In this document: positions 16,231 to 25,323 of the stretch, piece after piece | Layout of the letters: each line of letters opens with the position of its first letter | Numbering within the stretch: the first letter of the stretch is position 1 | From: a virus | Length of the DNA stretch: 47,323 nt | Virus record (IMG/VR): IMGVR_UViG_3300032116_000351 | Span: 1 to 47,323 of that record | Direction: 5' to 3' (one strand) | Program-made: the position numbers and the translations under genes | Notes under the pieces: generated by a model | What the model was told of the DNA's origin: nothing | Seen by the model: the letters and a program-made list of their open reading frames with translations, nothing else | Database searches by the model: none

Positions 16231-19167
16231 ATGGTTAAATATTATGGAGATGGTGCTTCAAAAGATTACCCAGATGATTTAAATAAAGACAAAAAGGTAA
16301 AGACTGGTCAAGACTACTTTACAATACCTGTTGTAGATTTAAAAATTGGACAACAGTATTCTTTTAATTTTCAATGGGTGTATCCAAATGGTAAAGTAAG
16401 TCCGTGGTCAGATGGATTAACTTTAACTACCGCCTCCTATGTTTCAAAATTAACTAAGCCTACTATTACAGTCACACCAGCCTCTCTTGGCTATACGGTT
16501 TCATATACTAAGCAAACAGATAAGAATTTTGATAATGCTATTATTGAAGAGGCAGTTTCTACGTCAAGCACCGCACCTACAACTGGCTATCAAGAAGTTG
16601 GTGTAACGTCATCTAACCCAATTACAATAACAGTTGGAGATGTTCTTCAAAGATGGGTTCGCTTAAAACTTACAGATAAAATTGCAGGCAATACCGCATA
16701 TTCAGATCCAGTAGCAGTTACTCCAGTAGACCCAGTAGCAGCAGCACTTGATGTAACTCCACCTACTGCAGCAAGTTCTGTAACTGCAGTCTGGTCAGGA
16801 AATAACATATTAATTACAGCAACAGTTTCAGCAGATGCTAAGAAGTTTATTATTAAGCTTACTAACGGATCTAATGACGGATACTTTACTAAATTTCCCT
16901 CCACCGCTGGAACATCACAATCAATTTTAATTACACAAACAGAACTATACAACACATTTGGTCAGTACTACACATCATTCACAGGCCTATTTGTTTCTGC
17001 AGATTCATTAGATAATCGTGACTCTGGAACAGCATTTACGGTAGGAACAAAAACAAATCCGTTAACTGGAGTGACGCCATCGTTTACATTAACTGCAATT
17101 ACAAATGGGTACACCGCAACTTGGACGTTGCCAACTGGAGCTTCTTATGCAAAGGTTTATGAATCTGGAACAACTTGGGGTGCAGGTGATCCATCAGAAT
17201 CTGATTTAGTATTTAGCGGATCAAGTCCAGCAATTATAAAGAAAACTGTATACACACAAAGATTTGTTAAAATAAAATTTTTAACTGATGATGGGTTTAC
17301 TTCATCGTGGTCTGCTGAACAAACAGTTACACCAATTGACGCAATTGCTGCAGATGTTAATGCTCCAAATGCTCCAGCAACAATCACTGGAACGGCGGGG
17401 ATCGATAGTACTGGATCAATCGGATTCAATGGATTCCTTAGCTTATCATGGTCAGCTGTGTCAGATTCAACTCTTCGAGGATATAGAATTAGATTTAGGC
17501 CATACAAAGCCGCCGCACCTTTTGAAAATTATTCTTATGTCGATTCTCCAGGAACTGGAACAACGTATAGACTCGGCGGGCTAGCAGTAGGCACTACATA
17601 CGAAATAGGAATAGCTTCATATGATGAGTTTAATAATACTTCTTCTGCATATACTACAATTGCTCCAAACCTAACAGTTTCTGGAACACCATTTATTGGT
17701 ACAAACGTAACCACTACGGGATATTTCGGAGCTAGTTCTAGTGGTGACACAGGAATGTTTAAGTTTGGATATGGAGTAGAAACTGGCAAACGTGGACTTG
17801 TATTTAACGCAAATAACTACTGGTATATAGATTCTGCAGAATCGGCTTTATTTAAAATTGGCGGGGCCTCATCAAACTACGTTTCTTGGAACGGTACTAA
17901 ATTATCAATAGACGGAGATTTAGGAGTTGCTGGCGGAACAACAATTGGCGGAAACATTGCAATGGGTGTATCTGGTGCATCTATATATCAGGGTACATTG
18001 TCTTCTGGAAATTTAGCATCTGACGGATTCCTTTTAAATAGTAGCGGCCTTGTAATTAAAAAGGGTTCAGTTCAACTAAGACTTGATACTTCTGATGGCG
18101 GAATATACGCACAATATGGACAAATTGCTGGATGGACAATTGATTCGTCTAAATTTGAAAGAGGATCTACTGGAACATACACTGGAATTAGTTCATCTGG
18201 AACATATGCAATTTGGGCAGGATCCCCAACTTCTGCTGGATCATCAACTGCAAAGTTTTCTGTTACTCCAGCTGGAGCTGTAACGGCTTCAGATATAACA
18301 ATTACAGGTGGATCTTTAAACGTGGGAGCAACATCAATTGCGGCATCTACTGGAAAACTTATAGCCACAGATGCAGAAATTACTGGAAAAATTCTTGCAA
18401 ATTCTGGAACTATTACTGGTAACCTAGACATTACTGGAACATTCTATATCGGTGCTAGCGCAACGAGTGGTGATAGAATATTAATTAACTCAGGCGGAAT
18501 TGCCGCATATGCAAATGGCGTAACTGCACCAAGATTTGAATTAGCAAAAGATGGTACTGGAAAAATTGGTGGATGGACAGTTAATGCCACATCATTATCT
18601 TCCGCAGGAATAACATTAAATGCTGCTTCACAGCATATTAGTTTTACAAACGGATTCTTGATAGACAATGATAACTTTACATATACTATAGCAGGAAGCG
18701 CTATAAGCTCATCTTCATATTATGGATCTGACACAAATACTGACGGAGAAGTTCAAGACTCATTTGTTGCTTCATCACCAGGTACTGCTACAGCAAGCTC
18801 AATTAGTATTAAGCCATCTAGTGGATATAACGCAACTACATCTCCTGCATTATTTATGTCAACATCTGGATATTCCACATTGCAGGGAGGCGGATCATAT
18901 ATTAGTTTAAGCGGTACTGGAGTTGTTATAAATACAAATGCTACTGGTGGTGTTGTTCTTAAAGGATTTACAACTGCTACTCATAGCATGTACAATAGTA
19001 GCAAAGAAGCGGGTGCTGTTTTACAAATTTTTAGTGATGGAAGAGTTACTGCTGGACGAGCATTTTATAGATCTGGAGCATCAGAAACAAGCATTACAAA
19101 CATAAACCATGTTCGTTGGCCCTATGTTGGGCTAATTGGTGACGTTATATTTAGTACGGCGGATTAA
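16231..19167 (+). CDS. Tail fibre with fibronectin type III repeats
   Basis: A 978-aa protein. The first half is a string of about four or five FN3-like beta sandwiches of 90-100 residues (starts near residues 1, 78, 178, 275 and 385), with repeated patterns such as YSFNFQWVYPNGKVSPWSDG, WVRLKLTDKIAGNTAYSDPV and GTTYEIGIASYDEFNNTSSA. The second half (about 490-978) is Gly/Ser/Thr-rich with GWTI and GGWTV motifs near 632 and 780, as in lambda gpJ-like central fibres, and probably forms trimeric beta structure. The C-terminus ends in NINHVRWPYVGLIGDVIF. It is a probable receptor-binding or fibre-shaft protein. Confidence 0.7.
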   Translation: MVKYYGDGASKDYPDDLNKDKKVKTGQDYFTIPVVDLKIGQQYSFNFQWVYPNGKVSPWSDGLTLTTASYVSKLTKPTITVTPASLGYTVSYTKQTDKNFDNAIIEEAVSTSSTAPTTGYQEVGVTSSNPITITVGDVLQRWVRLKLTDKIAGNTAYSDPVAVTPVDPVAAALDVTPPTAASSVTAVWSGNNILITATVSADAKKFIIKLTNGSNDGYFTKFPSTAGTSQSILITQTELYNTFGQYYTSFTGLFVSADSLDNRDSGTAFTVGTKTNPLTGVTPSFTLTAITNGYTATWTLPTGASYAKVYESGTTWGAGDPSESDLVFSGSSPAIIKKTVYTQRFVKIKFLTDDGFTSSWSAEQTVTPIDAIAADVNAPNAPATITGTAGIDSTGSIGFNGFLSLSWSAVSDSTLRGYRIRFRPYKAAAPFENYSYVDSPGTGTTYRLGGLAVGTTYEIGIASYDEFNNTSSAYTTIAPNLTVSGTPFIGTNVTTTGYFGASSSGDTGMFKFGYGVETGKRGLVFNANNYWYIDSAESALFKIGGASSNYVSWNGTKLSIDGDLGVAGGTTIGGNIAMGVSGASIYQGTLSSGNLASDGFLLNSSGLVIKKGSVQLRLDTSDGGIYAQYGQIAGWTIDSSKFERGSTGTYTGISSSGTYAIWAGSPTSAGSSTAKFSVTPAGAVTASDITITGGSLNVGATSIAASTGKLIATDAEITGKILANSGTITGNLDITGTFYIGASATSGDRILINSGGIAAYANGVTAPRFELAKDGTGKIGGWTVNATSLSSAGITLNAASQHISFTNGFLIDNDNFTYTIAGSAISSSSYYGSDTNTDGEVQDSFVASSPGTATASSISIKPSSGYNATTSPALFMSTSGYSTLQGGGSYISLSGTGVVINTNATGGVVLKGFTTATHSMYNSSKEAGAVLQIFSDGRVTAGRAFYRSGASETSITNINHVRWPYVGLIGDVIFSTAD

Positions 19168-19169
19168 TA

Positions 19170-22100
19170 ATGGCAGGTAAGTCATATATAAAAGTTGGTG
19201 CCTACGACTGGGACCGAATAAAAAAAATGTATGTAAAGACTGGTGGTCAGACATGGACGGCTATCAGAAAAGCATATGTAAAAACATCTAGCGGATGGCG
19301 TAAAGTATTTGATACTACTAGCAATAGACCATTTATTAGCGGTAACGATATACCTAAAATAAGACTTAATACCTTTAGAACAGATAGTACATATAATCCT
19401 ACTGGAACAATAGATGACCCAGTTAACCCAGTAGTTGAAGCTCCTCCAGTTCAACAAATGGGTCCAAACTATACATCCCCAGTTTTGGGTTGGCCATACG
19501 AAAGCCTTGGAAGACATTTATGGGGATATGATGGAACTTGGGTTTCTGGAAACGGAAGCTCAATGACATTTACTTACACATGGCTATATAATCTTTCTGG
19601 AAATCAAAATGATAATACTGCTGAGCTGAATGTAACATCTACTACTGGAAGAACAGATATGCTCACAAACCTATCTTCACACCTTGGTCAAAGTGATGGA
19701 GATTACTTTGATAGAAATTTTTTAACATTTAGAGTAAGTGCTACAAATTCTGCTGGAACAGCATCAGCCGAAAGTACTCAAGTATACATAGTAAGAGAAA
19801 GACCAACTGGCACTATTACAATGCTTGAAAAAGACATTGCTCTTACAGCTACAACCATGTCTGCTAATTTTACATTCAGTAGCAGATGGTATGATAAAAC
19901 AGACTTATCAGAATCTTATGTCGAATGGTTTGCTGTAGACAATTTAACAGATGCTTTAACAACATCTAATAGGGTGCAGATAGAATATCTAAGCACATTT
20001 CCTACAACTGGAACTACAGTAAAAAGTGCTACTACATATCACAATCCAACAATTATAAACAAATATTATATAGCAAGGCTTACCCTAAATAACTCTGGCA
20101 CTCTTCCAGCAAAATATTTAGGTTCTGTTATTAATATAAATGGATTTACTCCAAAGTCTGCCTTTACTGTACAGGATAATAAAAATATTAAAACTAATCA
20201 GGCTCAAGATCCTGAACCATTTAATACAATATCTTTTATAAAAGGTTTCCCGAGTTCAAGCTCCCAAGGAGTTATAAGAAGCACATCTCTTTCATGGAAT
20301 GCATCAACTAATGCAACTAGATATCAAATTTTGTATGAAGGAAGCAATGACAACGTTTCCTGGACCACAGAGCAAACATATTTGGCCTCTCCTTATTCTA
20401 CTACAACAAGCAATTCTGCATCTTGGGGAAGTCCAAAACCTTCTGGTGGGTACAACTACTATTCTTTCATGAGAGCTAGCATAAGAGCAAGTAATCCAAA
20501 TTCAAGTGTGTTTGCTTTTTCAGACGGAGGATCTTCAAGTTCTCCTGTTTATATATATGCAACTGGAACAGCACCAACCGCTCCGTCATTTGGAACAATA
20601 ACAGCAGGATCTACTACTGCAACAATTCCAGTTTCAATTTCATCATCTACTGGAAGCAATTATTTATATTCAACATTAGAGTATATGGTAAGAAGAAGTA
20701 CCGAGTCTTATGGTTCTACATGGTCTACAACTACAATATCTGGTAGCTCTGCAACAATTTCTTTAACAAATTTAATTCCTAGTAGCACATATTATGTCAA
20801 AGTAAGAGTTAGAAATTATGATGATTTGTATGGACAAAATGAAACTAACTTTCCTACAGGAGTTGCGTTAACTCCAGCTACAAGTACATCTATTGTGTCT
20901 ATGTCACGGCTTAACGATACTACTGTTAGGGCATATATTGGTTCATCTGGTGCTAGTGGACCTTATTATCAACTATGGTGGGTTTCTTCTTCCACCGCTC
21001 CAGTTGGAGAAAATAGATATGACGCCGCAAGCACTACAAGTACAATAATGGAAGATTATGGTTTTTCAAGTGGTACTACGTATTATTTTTATGTAAGATC
21101 GTCTAGTGAAAATCTAGGAAACACAATAAATAATGGAGTTGGAACTGCTGGAACGTATAGCGAATATGGTCCATCAACTGGAGCAGCCTCTTACACATTT
21201 GCTTCTCCCACTGGAAGCGTTAGCGTGTCTCCTTCATCTGGAACAGGCGGAACTACAACATATACAGCATCTCCTTCTATTAGTGCAGCACCAGCAGCCG
21301 ATATTTCGTATCAATGGCAATATTTCGAAGGCGGATCTTTTGGATGGGTCGCATTAAGTGGAGCAACATCTTCTACATATTCTCCGCCATCAAACTATGC
21401 GTCTATATACGGAACTGGATTAAGGTGTCAAATTGTTGCAAATAACGGTGTTGGAACATTAACTACACAGTCATCTAGTGTTACCGTAAATGCATCTGGA
21501 GTTGCTCCCAGTGGAGGCTCTGTAACATTAAGTCCAAGCGGAACTCAGCAGGCTGGAACTACAATTACCGCAAATGTATCTGCAATGTCTGGCACCGCAA
21601 CAATATCATATCAAACATATATTGTTAAGAAAACAGGATCGTCTCCTACATCAGACACAGATGGAACAAGGGTTGCTAGTGGAACTGGAACTGGAAACGT
21701 AGCTTCTCATACCATTACTGATTCAGAAGCATCTGGTACTCCAGATCAATTCAGAGCATTTACTACAGGAACAAATGGTTTTGGTAGCAATACTGTGGCA
21801 TCTAATACAGTTATATCTACACCTGCTGTAGTTACACAATATACAATTTCATGGAATGCAAATGGTGGTTCTGTATCTCCAGCTTCAAATACTGTGAATA
21901 GCGGTACTTCAGTTACAGCACCAACACCGACTAGAGCAGGGTACACATTTTTATATTGGAGAGATTCTCCAAACGTATTTAGTTATGTATATCAAATTAA
22001 TCCTGGAGGGTCTTGGACTGTTACTTCTAATATAACATTTTATGCCTATTGGCAAGCTTCAGCAACCGCTCCATCAACTCCAACTGGCGTGACAGTGTCT

Positions 22101-22370
22101 GGTAGCGGACTTGTAAGTTGGGATGCAGTATCTGGAGCAGATACCTATGAAGTGCTAAATTATACAGATAGAACATCAGCACCAACAAATACTACCAACC
22201 GACTTGGACCTTATACCACTACAGGAATAACTGGAACATCTTTACAGCTTAGTTCTACGCAAGGGTATGCGGGTTCAAATAATTATGCAAGAGCTCAGGT
22301 AAGGGCTAGAAATACTGCTGGAGTTTCAACGTATTCAGCATGGTATCCATCGAGCACAACTTATGTATAG
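19170..22370 (+). CDS. Large adhesin-like tail fibre with FN3, Ig-like and InlB-type repeats
   Basis: A 1066-aa protein. The N-terminal 46 residues (YDWDRIKKMYVKTGGQTWTA, then WRKVF) form a short beta repeat common at the start of phage fibre proteins. Several FN3-like domains follow. An Ig-like module near residue 712 has the YQWQ...LRCQIVANN pattern. A segment at about 890-964 fits an InlB B-repeat (Listeria-Bacteroides repeat): ISWNANGGSVSPASNTVNSG, then TPTRAGYTFLYW and FYAYW. A last FN3-like domain ends the protein. The repeats suggest a flexible receptor-binding fibre. The sugar or protein it binds cannot be told. Confidence 0.7.
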   Translation: MAGKSYIKVGAYDWDRIKKMYVKTGGQTWTAIRKAYVKTSSGWRKVFDTTSNRPFISGNDIPKIRLNTFRTDSTYNPTGTIDDPVNPVVEAPPVQQMGPNYTSPVLGWPYESLGRHLWGYDGTWVSGNGSSMTFTYTWLYNLSGNQNDNTAELNVTSTTGRTDMLTNLSSHLGQSDGDYFDRNFLTFRVSATNSAGTASAESTQVYIVRERPTGTITMLEKDIALTATTMSANFTFSSRWYDKTDLSESYVEWFAVDNLTDALTTSNRVQIEYLSTFPTTGTTVKSATTYHNPTIINKYYIARLTLNNSGTLPAKYLGSVININGFTPKSAFTVQDNKNIKTNQAQDPEPFNTISFIKGFPSSSSQGVIRSTSLSWNASTNATRYQILYEGSNDNVSWTTEQTYLASPYSTTTSNSASWGSPKPSGGYNYYSFMRASIRASNPNSSVFAFSDGGSSSSPVYIYATGTAPTAPSFGTITAGSTTATIPVSISSSTGSNYLYSTLEYMVRRSTESYGSTWSTTTISGSSATISLTNLIPSSTYYVKVRVRNYDDLYGQNETNFPTGVALTPATSTSIVSMSRLNDTTVRAYIGSSGASGPYYQLWWVSSSTAPVGENRYDAASTTSTIMEDYGFSSGTTYYFYVRSSSENLGNTINNGVGTAGTYSEYGPSTGAASYTFASPTGSVSVSPSSGTGGTTTYTASPSISAAPAADISYQWQYFEGGSFGWVALSGATSSTYSPPSNYASIYGTGLRCQIVANNGVGTLTTQSSSVTVNASGVAPSGGSVTLSPSGTQQAGTTITANVSAMSGTATISYQTYIVKKTGSSPTSDTDGTRVASGTGTGNVASHTITDSEASGTPDQFRAFTTGTNGFGSNTVASNTVISTPAVVTQYTISWNANGGSVSPASNTVNSGTSVTAPTPTRAGYTFLYWRDSPNVFSYVYQINPGGSWTVTSNITFYAYWQASATAPSTPTGVTVSGSGLVSWDAVSGADTYEVLNYTDRTSAPTNTTNRLGPYTTTGITGTSLQLSSTQGYAGSNNYARAQVRARNTAGVSTYSAWYPSSTTYV

Positions 22371-22378
22371 GAGAATTA

Positions 22379-22585
22379 ATGATAAATAACAAAGATAAAA
22401 TAAAGATAATCATTGCTAGGCTAGACAATGTTGAAAGCTCTATTATTTCATACATAGAGCATGCAGACGTATTTCAAGAAAAATATTCCCTTGATGATGT
22501 TTTGTTAGAATGTAATATTGTAAAATCAGCTTTAATTCAAGAGTTAGAGTTGCTGGGCGGCACATGGCCAGCACCCCTTGACTAA
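22379..22585 (+). CDS. Small helical protein, unknown function
   Basis: A 68-aa, mostly helical protein. The ATG at 22379 is chosen because AGGAGA lies at 22369-22374. An upstream in-frame ATG (22340) lies inside the fibre gene without such a site. The sequence (KIKIIIARLDNVESSIISYI, then VKSALIQELELLGGTWP) suggests a helical hairpin. It follows the large fibre at once and may be a fibre chaperone. I do not recognise a family. The end of this gene contains the -35 of the next promoter. Confidence 0.6.
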   Translation: MINNKDKIKIIIARLDNVESSIISYIEHADVFQEKYSLDDVLLECNIVKSALIQELELLGGTWPAPLD

Positions 22586-22605
22586 TCAGGTTTAAATGAT
22601 ATAAT
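22578..22605 (+). promoter_or_regulatory. Strong extended -10 promoter
   Basis: TTGACT (22578-22583), 16-base spacer, TATAAT (22600-22605) with TGA before it as an extended -10. The start would be near 22612, and AAGGAGGG follows at 22610-22617, so the leader is very short. It drives the small coiled-coil genes and fibre-tip genes. Confidence 0.75.
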
Positions 22606-22622
22606 ATGAAAGGAGGGTTAAA

Positions 22623-22856
22623 ATGTCACTATTAACAAACGCAGATAAACTAAGTGTAGTAAATCAGCATATCAAGAGTCTAGACTTTCAGATCTATAAT
22701 ACAGAGTTAGATTTGATTGTAGCAAATGCTGAATCCCCTGTTAATTCAGAAACCGTTTCTGGACTTAATACAAGACTAACTGCTTTAAATTCAAAGAGAG
22801 CACTTCTGGAAGCAGAAGCAGCACCACTTGAAGCAGCCGTCGTCACAGAAGAGTAG
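22623..22856 (+). CDS. Small coiled-coil protein, unknown function
   Basis: A 77-aa helical protein with two heptad-like segments (DKLSVVNQHIKSLDFQIYNT and LNTRLTALNSKRALLEAEA) joined by an Asn/Ser/Pro turn, so a helical hairpin is likely. Perfect AGGAGGG precedes the ATG. It is the first gene after a strong promoter and lies between fibre genes. A role as fibre chaperone or trimerisation factor is plausible but not shown. Confidence 0.6.
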   Translation: MSLLTNADKLSVVNQHIKSLDFQIYNTELDLIVANAESPVNSETVSGLNTRLTALNSKRALLEAEAAPLEAAVVTEE

Positions 22857-22864
22857 GAATATAA

Positions 22865-23050
22865 ATGGCAGAAAAAGCGGAACTAATTATTACCGCTCTA
22901 CAGCAACGCATTGGAGAAATCGTATCTAACTATGAAACTCAAATTGCAATACTTAGGGCAGAAATTACTAAGCTTATGGAAGAAAAGGATGCTAAGGTTG
23001 AGGCTGTTAAAGAATACGAAAGCCACCTTAACGATCTCACAGCCAACTAA
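22865..23050 (+). CDS. Short coiled-coil protein
   Basis: A 61-aa protein that is almost a single heptad-patterned helix (LIITALQQRIGEIVSNYETQ, then IAILRAEITKLMEEKDAKVE). It follows the previous gene by eight bases. Its last 62 bases overlap, in another frame, the gene that carries a repeat-type binding domain. It may therefore be a stand-alone coiled coil or the N-terminal part of a frameshifted fusion. Confidence 0.6.
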   Translation: MAEKAELIITALQQRIGEIVSNYETQIAILRAEITKLMEEKDAKVEAVKEYESHLNDLTAN

Positions 23051-23396
23051 TTTTCCTTCAGGTATCGCTGTTAAAACAGATAAAGATACATATTGGATTA
23101 AAGATGGCAAGAGGTATAGGTTAATTTCTGATAGGGCTGCCAAGTCTTGGTCATTTACAACTGTAAATGCAACTGAAGCGGCTTTAGCAGGATTTAAAGT
23201 TGCAGGCAAGTTAGGTTTCAGAGACGGAGCCTTGATCAAGAACATAGCAGATGGTAAAATATACTTAGTATCACAGAATAAACTAAGACATATTGTAGAC
23301 CCAGATTCGTTTACTAAATATGGATTAGATAGATCTAAGATGATTGAAGTGTCTGAGGCAGAAGTTTCAGCACATGATTTAGGAGAAAATATATAA
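22989..23396 (+). CDS. Protein with repeated K-R-I type surface-binding motifs
   Basis: The conserved part runs from TNFPSGIAVKTDKDTYWIKD to the end. It holds two similar units: YWIKDGKRYRLISDRAAKSW and IYLVSQNKLRHIVDPDSF, the latter followed by IEVSEAE. These units resemble short aromatic-Gly-Lys-Arg repeats seen in phage and cell-surface proteins. The start is uncertain. The ATG at 22989 has GGAAG at 22978-22982 with six bases spacing and gives 135 aa, but its first 20 residues lie in the shadow of the previous gene. No start exists after the upstream stop. The gene ends by overlapping the next one (TAATG). Confidence 0.6.
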   Translation: MLRLRLLKNTKATLTISQPTNFPSGIAVKTDKDTYWIKDGKRYRLISDRAAKSWSFTTVNATEAALAGFKVAGKLGFRDGALIKNIADGKIYLVSQNKLRHIVDPDSFTKYGLDRSKMIEVSEAEVSAHDLGENI

Positions 23397-23824
23397 TGAG
23401 CGATACCTTTAATGATGGTGATCCAATTGATGCTACCCTGTTGCAAAAATTAAAAACAGATGTAGCTAAAGCCACCGCATTAGCAGGATCAAAGGTTAGT
23501 GCTGGATCAAGTATTAATGTAGGAGATTTAGAAAATAAAACTCCAGCAGAAATTACTCCTCCTTCATTTTTTGGCGGTAAAACTGGTGCAGAAAAAGTTA
23601 CTAAGGGTAAGGTGACTACATATACTATTGATTATTCAGGTGCTAAATTTTCTGGAAAGCCTTCAGCGATATTACTAACAGCCGTCTGTAAGTCTGGTTT
23701 TGCAGATATACAAGAGCCATCTATAGTAAGTGGGTCAGTTTCTCAAGAAACTGCTAAAGTACAAATTCATGGTTCGGGTAGCGATAAATATATTTCAATA
23801 TATTTTCTAGCAGTTAAAAACTAG
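23396..23824 (+). CDS. Probable fibre-tip protein
   Basis: A 142-aa protein with a helical N-terminus (DATLLQKLKTDVAKATALAG) and a beta-rich C-terminal domain (TTYTIDYSGAKFSGKPSAIL, then KVQIHGSGSDKYISIYFLAV). The C-terminal pattern recalls H-type lectin or fibre-tip domains with parallel strands in a trimer. It is the last gene of the structural block, before a promoter and a terminator. Its role in host binding is inferred. Confidence 0.5.
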   Translation: MSDTFNDGDPIDATLLQKLKTDVAKATALAGSKVSAGSSINVGDLENKTPAEITPPSFFGGKTGAEKVTKGKVTTYTIDYSGAKFSGKPSAILLTAVCKSGFADIQEPSIVSGSVSQETAKVQIHGSGSDKYISIYFLAVKN

Positions 23825-23828
23825 CCTA

Positions 23829-23856
23829 TTGACAGGCTAGCAATATATGCTACAAT
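23829..23856 (+). promoter_or_regulatory. Strong early promoter
   Basis: TTGACA (23829-23834), 16-base spacer, TACAAT (23851-23856) preceded by TGC as an extended -10. It is among the best promoters in the window. The -35 lies across the loop and 3' arm of a hairpin (CTAGCCT 23821-23827 with AGGCTAG 23834-23840). Start would be near 23863, so the terminator at 23870-23894 is inside the first 32 bases of the transcript. Confidence 0.8.
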
Positions 23857-23869
23857 TTCTATAACATCT

Positions 23870-23894
23870 AAGTCACGACTCCGTGACTTTTTTT
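23870..23894 (+). terminator. Intrinsic terminator / attenuator right after the early promoter
   Basis: AAGTCACG (23870-23877) pairs with CGTGACTT (23882-23889) around ACTC, followed by five T to 23894. All eight pairs are Watson-Crick. It may end structural-block transcription, but it must also be passed by transcripts from the promoter seven bases upstream, so it could act as an attenuator. Confidence 0.8.
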
Positions 23895-23909
23895 ACGCAA
23901 GGAAAATTA

Positions 23910-24710
23910 ATGTCAAACGATTTGAAATGGATGCTATCGTCCGATCAGCAGTTCCCATATCAGGATGATAAGGCCATTGAGCTATGGTTTAAAGTCATGA
24001 AGTGGTTTAAGCCAGATGTTGTGGATTACCTTGGCGATACAGATGATCAAGCTTGCTATAGCAAGTATACAGAGGGTCGCTCAGCAGAGTTTTTGAACCT
24101 TCATAAAACAGACAGCAAAGATTTAATTGTGCCTATGATGCGACACGAGGCAAAAGGTGCAAGAGATTTTTATACTAAGACTCGTGACATGCTTCCAGAT
24201 GCTCAACTATTCTCAGCACTTGGTAATCATGATGTTCGTATATTTAATTATATCGACGCAAAGCTTCCAGACTATATTAATGAAGTGACGCCAGAGGCGT
24301 TGTGGTCATTAGATTCTCTGGGGTATGAATACATATATTACAACGAGTTGCCTAAGCGGAGATTTGGTGACATTCACGTACATCATGGACTATCAATTGC
24401 CGCTACTGGATCTGCAAGAAAAGATATGGAAGATATGCAGGTATCATTAATTCGTGGCCACTCTCACAGAATTGCTTCACATATGGTAACATATGAACTT
24501 AGAAATAATGGTGAGGGAGAAACTCTTCGTGGATATGAAATTGGACACATGTGCGATGAAAAGAGTGACGGCATGAAGTATACCCAGCACCATGATTGGC
24601 AAAAGGGTTTTGCAGTTGCCCATATTGTAAATGATTATCCTCATATTCAAATGATTCATATTTCTCCAGACTATACCTGTGTTGTTGATGGGAAGCTGTT
24701 TTCCGTATGA
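23910..24710 (+). CDS. Calcineurin-like metallophosphoesterase
   Basis: A 266-aa enzyme. The motifs are SDQQFPYQDD (residues about 10-19, usually D-x-H but here D-x-Q), VVDYLGDTDDQ (GD-x-x-D), LGNHD (about 110) and a terminal GHSH (about 183). These are the metal ligands of the calcineurin-like family, which splits phosphate esters or nucleic acids with two metals. The ATG at 23910 follows AAGGAAAA. A longer start inside the terminator is rejected. It is the first gene of the replication half. The substrate cannot be told. Confidence 0.8.
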   Translation: MSNDLKWMLSSDQQFPYQDDKAIELWFKVMKWFKPDVVDYLGDTDDQACYSKYTEGRSAEFLNLHKTDSKDLIVPMMRHEAKGARDFYTKTRDMLPDAQLFSALGNHDVRIFNYIDAKLPDYINEVTPEALWSLDSLGYEYIYYNELPKRRFGDIHVHHGLSIAATGSARKDMEDMQVSLIRGHSHRIASHMVTYELRNNGEGETLRGYEIGHMCDEKSDGMKYTQHHDWQKGFAVAHIVNDYPHIQMIHISPDYTCVVDGKLFSV

Positions 24711-24895
24711 TGAAATGTCAGAGATGCAATGGTAGAGTTTTTATTGATAGAGTATTCTCTCAAAAACTACACACAGAATTGTTTTGCATCCTATGCGGAA
24801 AGCGTTGGATGATCAATAAGGAAACGAATGCGTTCGGTAAATGGTTAGAAAAAACAGACAGGGATTACGCAAAAAGCTCTTCTATTTCTTCTTAA
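24707..24895 (+). CDS. Small zinc-ribbon protein
   Basis: A 62-aa protein with CQRC (residues about 4-7) and CILC (about 27-30), a typical zinc ribbon. The start overlaps the phosphoesterase stop by four bases. The last third is charged and lacks structure cues. The next gene starts within its end. It may bind DNA, RNA or a protein partner, and no specific role is visible. Confidence 0.65.
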   Translation: MMKCQRCNGRVFIDRVFSQKLHTELFCILCGKRWMINKETNAFGKWLEKTDRDYAKSSSISS

Positions 24896-25323
24896 ACGGA
24901 AAGATCCATAAGGTTCTTAAAGCGTCTAGGGCGAAAGATGAAATTATTGCTTGGTCATACCCAGATAAAAAACGTGTAATGTATTCTTATTCTCAGGTTG
25001 AAAAAAATATGGAAAAGGCTTACAGCATAATTGAAGCTGGTAAAATATTAAATAGACATAGGGTAACAATAGAAGAATATATTTTGCAGGGTAAAATAAA
25101 AAGACCGCAAAAAGTTTATCCTATTAGTAATCCAGATAGTACATGGTCTCGATATATGTTGAGCGAATCGGACATTTTGGACATTCATCAATTTATTATT
25201 GATGCTGGACATATTCGAGATCTTCCATCACGCTCAGAATTACAGGCTCTTCTCAAACACAACTTAATATTGTATACTAAGACCGTTGACGGTTCGTTTG
25301 TACCTGTTTGGAAGGCGGAGTAG
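24841..25323 (+). CDS. Helix-turn-helix DNA-binding protein
   Basis: A 160-aa protein. Residues about 57-85 (EKAYSIIEAGKILNRHRVTI, then EEYILQGKI) fit a winged helix-turn-helix of the MerR/excisionase type. The C-terminal part (MLSESDILDIHQFIIDAGHI, then LPSRSELQALLKHNLILYTK) is a second helical segment, and VPVWKAE closes it. The ATG at 24841 overlaps the preceding gene by 55 bases. The N-terminal 40 residues (FYFFLNGKIHKVLKASRAKD) look like real protein, so the long start is kept. It may control this operon. Confidence 0.65.
   Translation: MVRKNRQGLRKKLFYFFLNGKIHKVLKASRAKDEIIAWSYPDKKRVMYSYSQVEKNMEKAYSIIEAGKILNRHRVTIEEYILQGKIKRPQKVYPISNPDSTWSRYMLSESDILDIHQFIIDAGHIRDLPSRSELQALLKHNLILYTKTVDGSFVPVWKAE

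Noticed and set aside
22898-23446. 182-aa frame on the - strand across the coiled-coil genes
   Set aside because: It spans three + strand genes with good start signals and has no promoter or ribosome site of its own.
23821-23840. Hairpin at the end of the fibre-tip gene as a terminator
   Set aside because: The stem is good but no T run follows. The next hairpin at 23870 has the T run.
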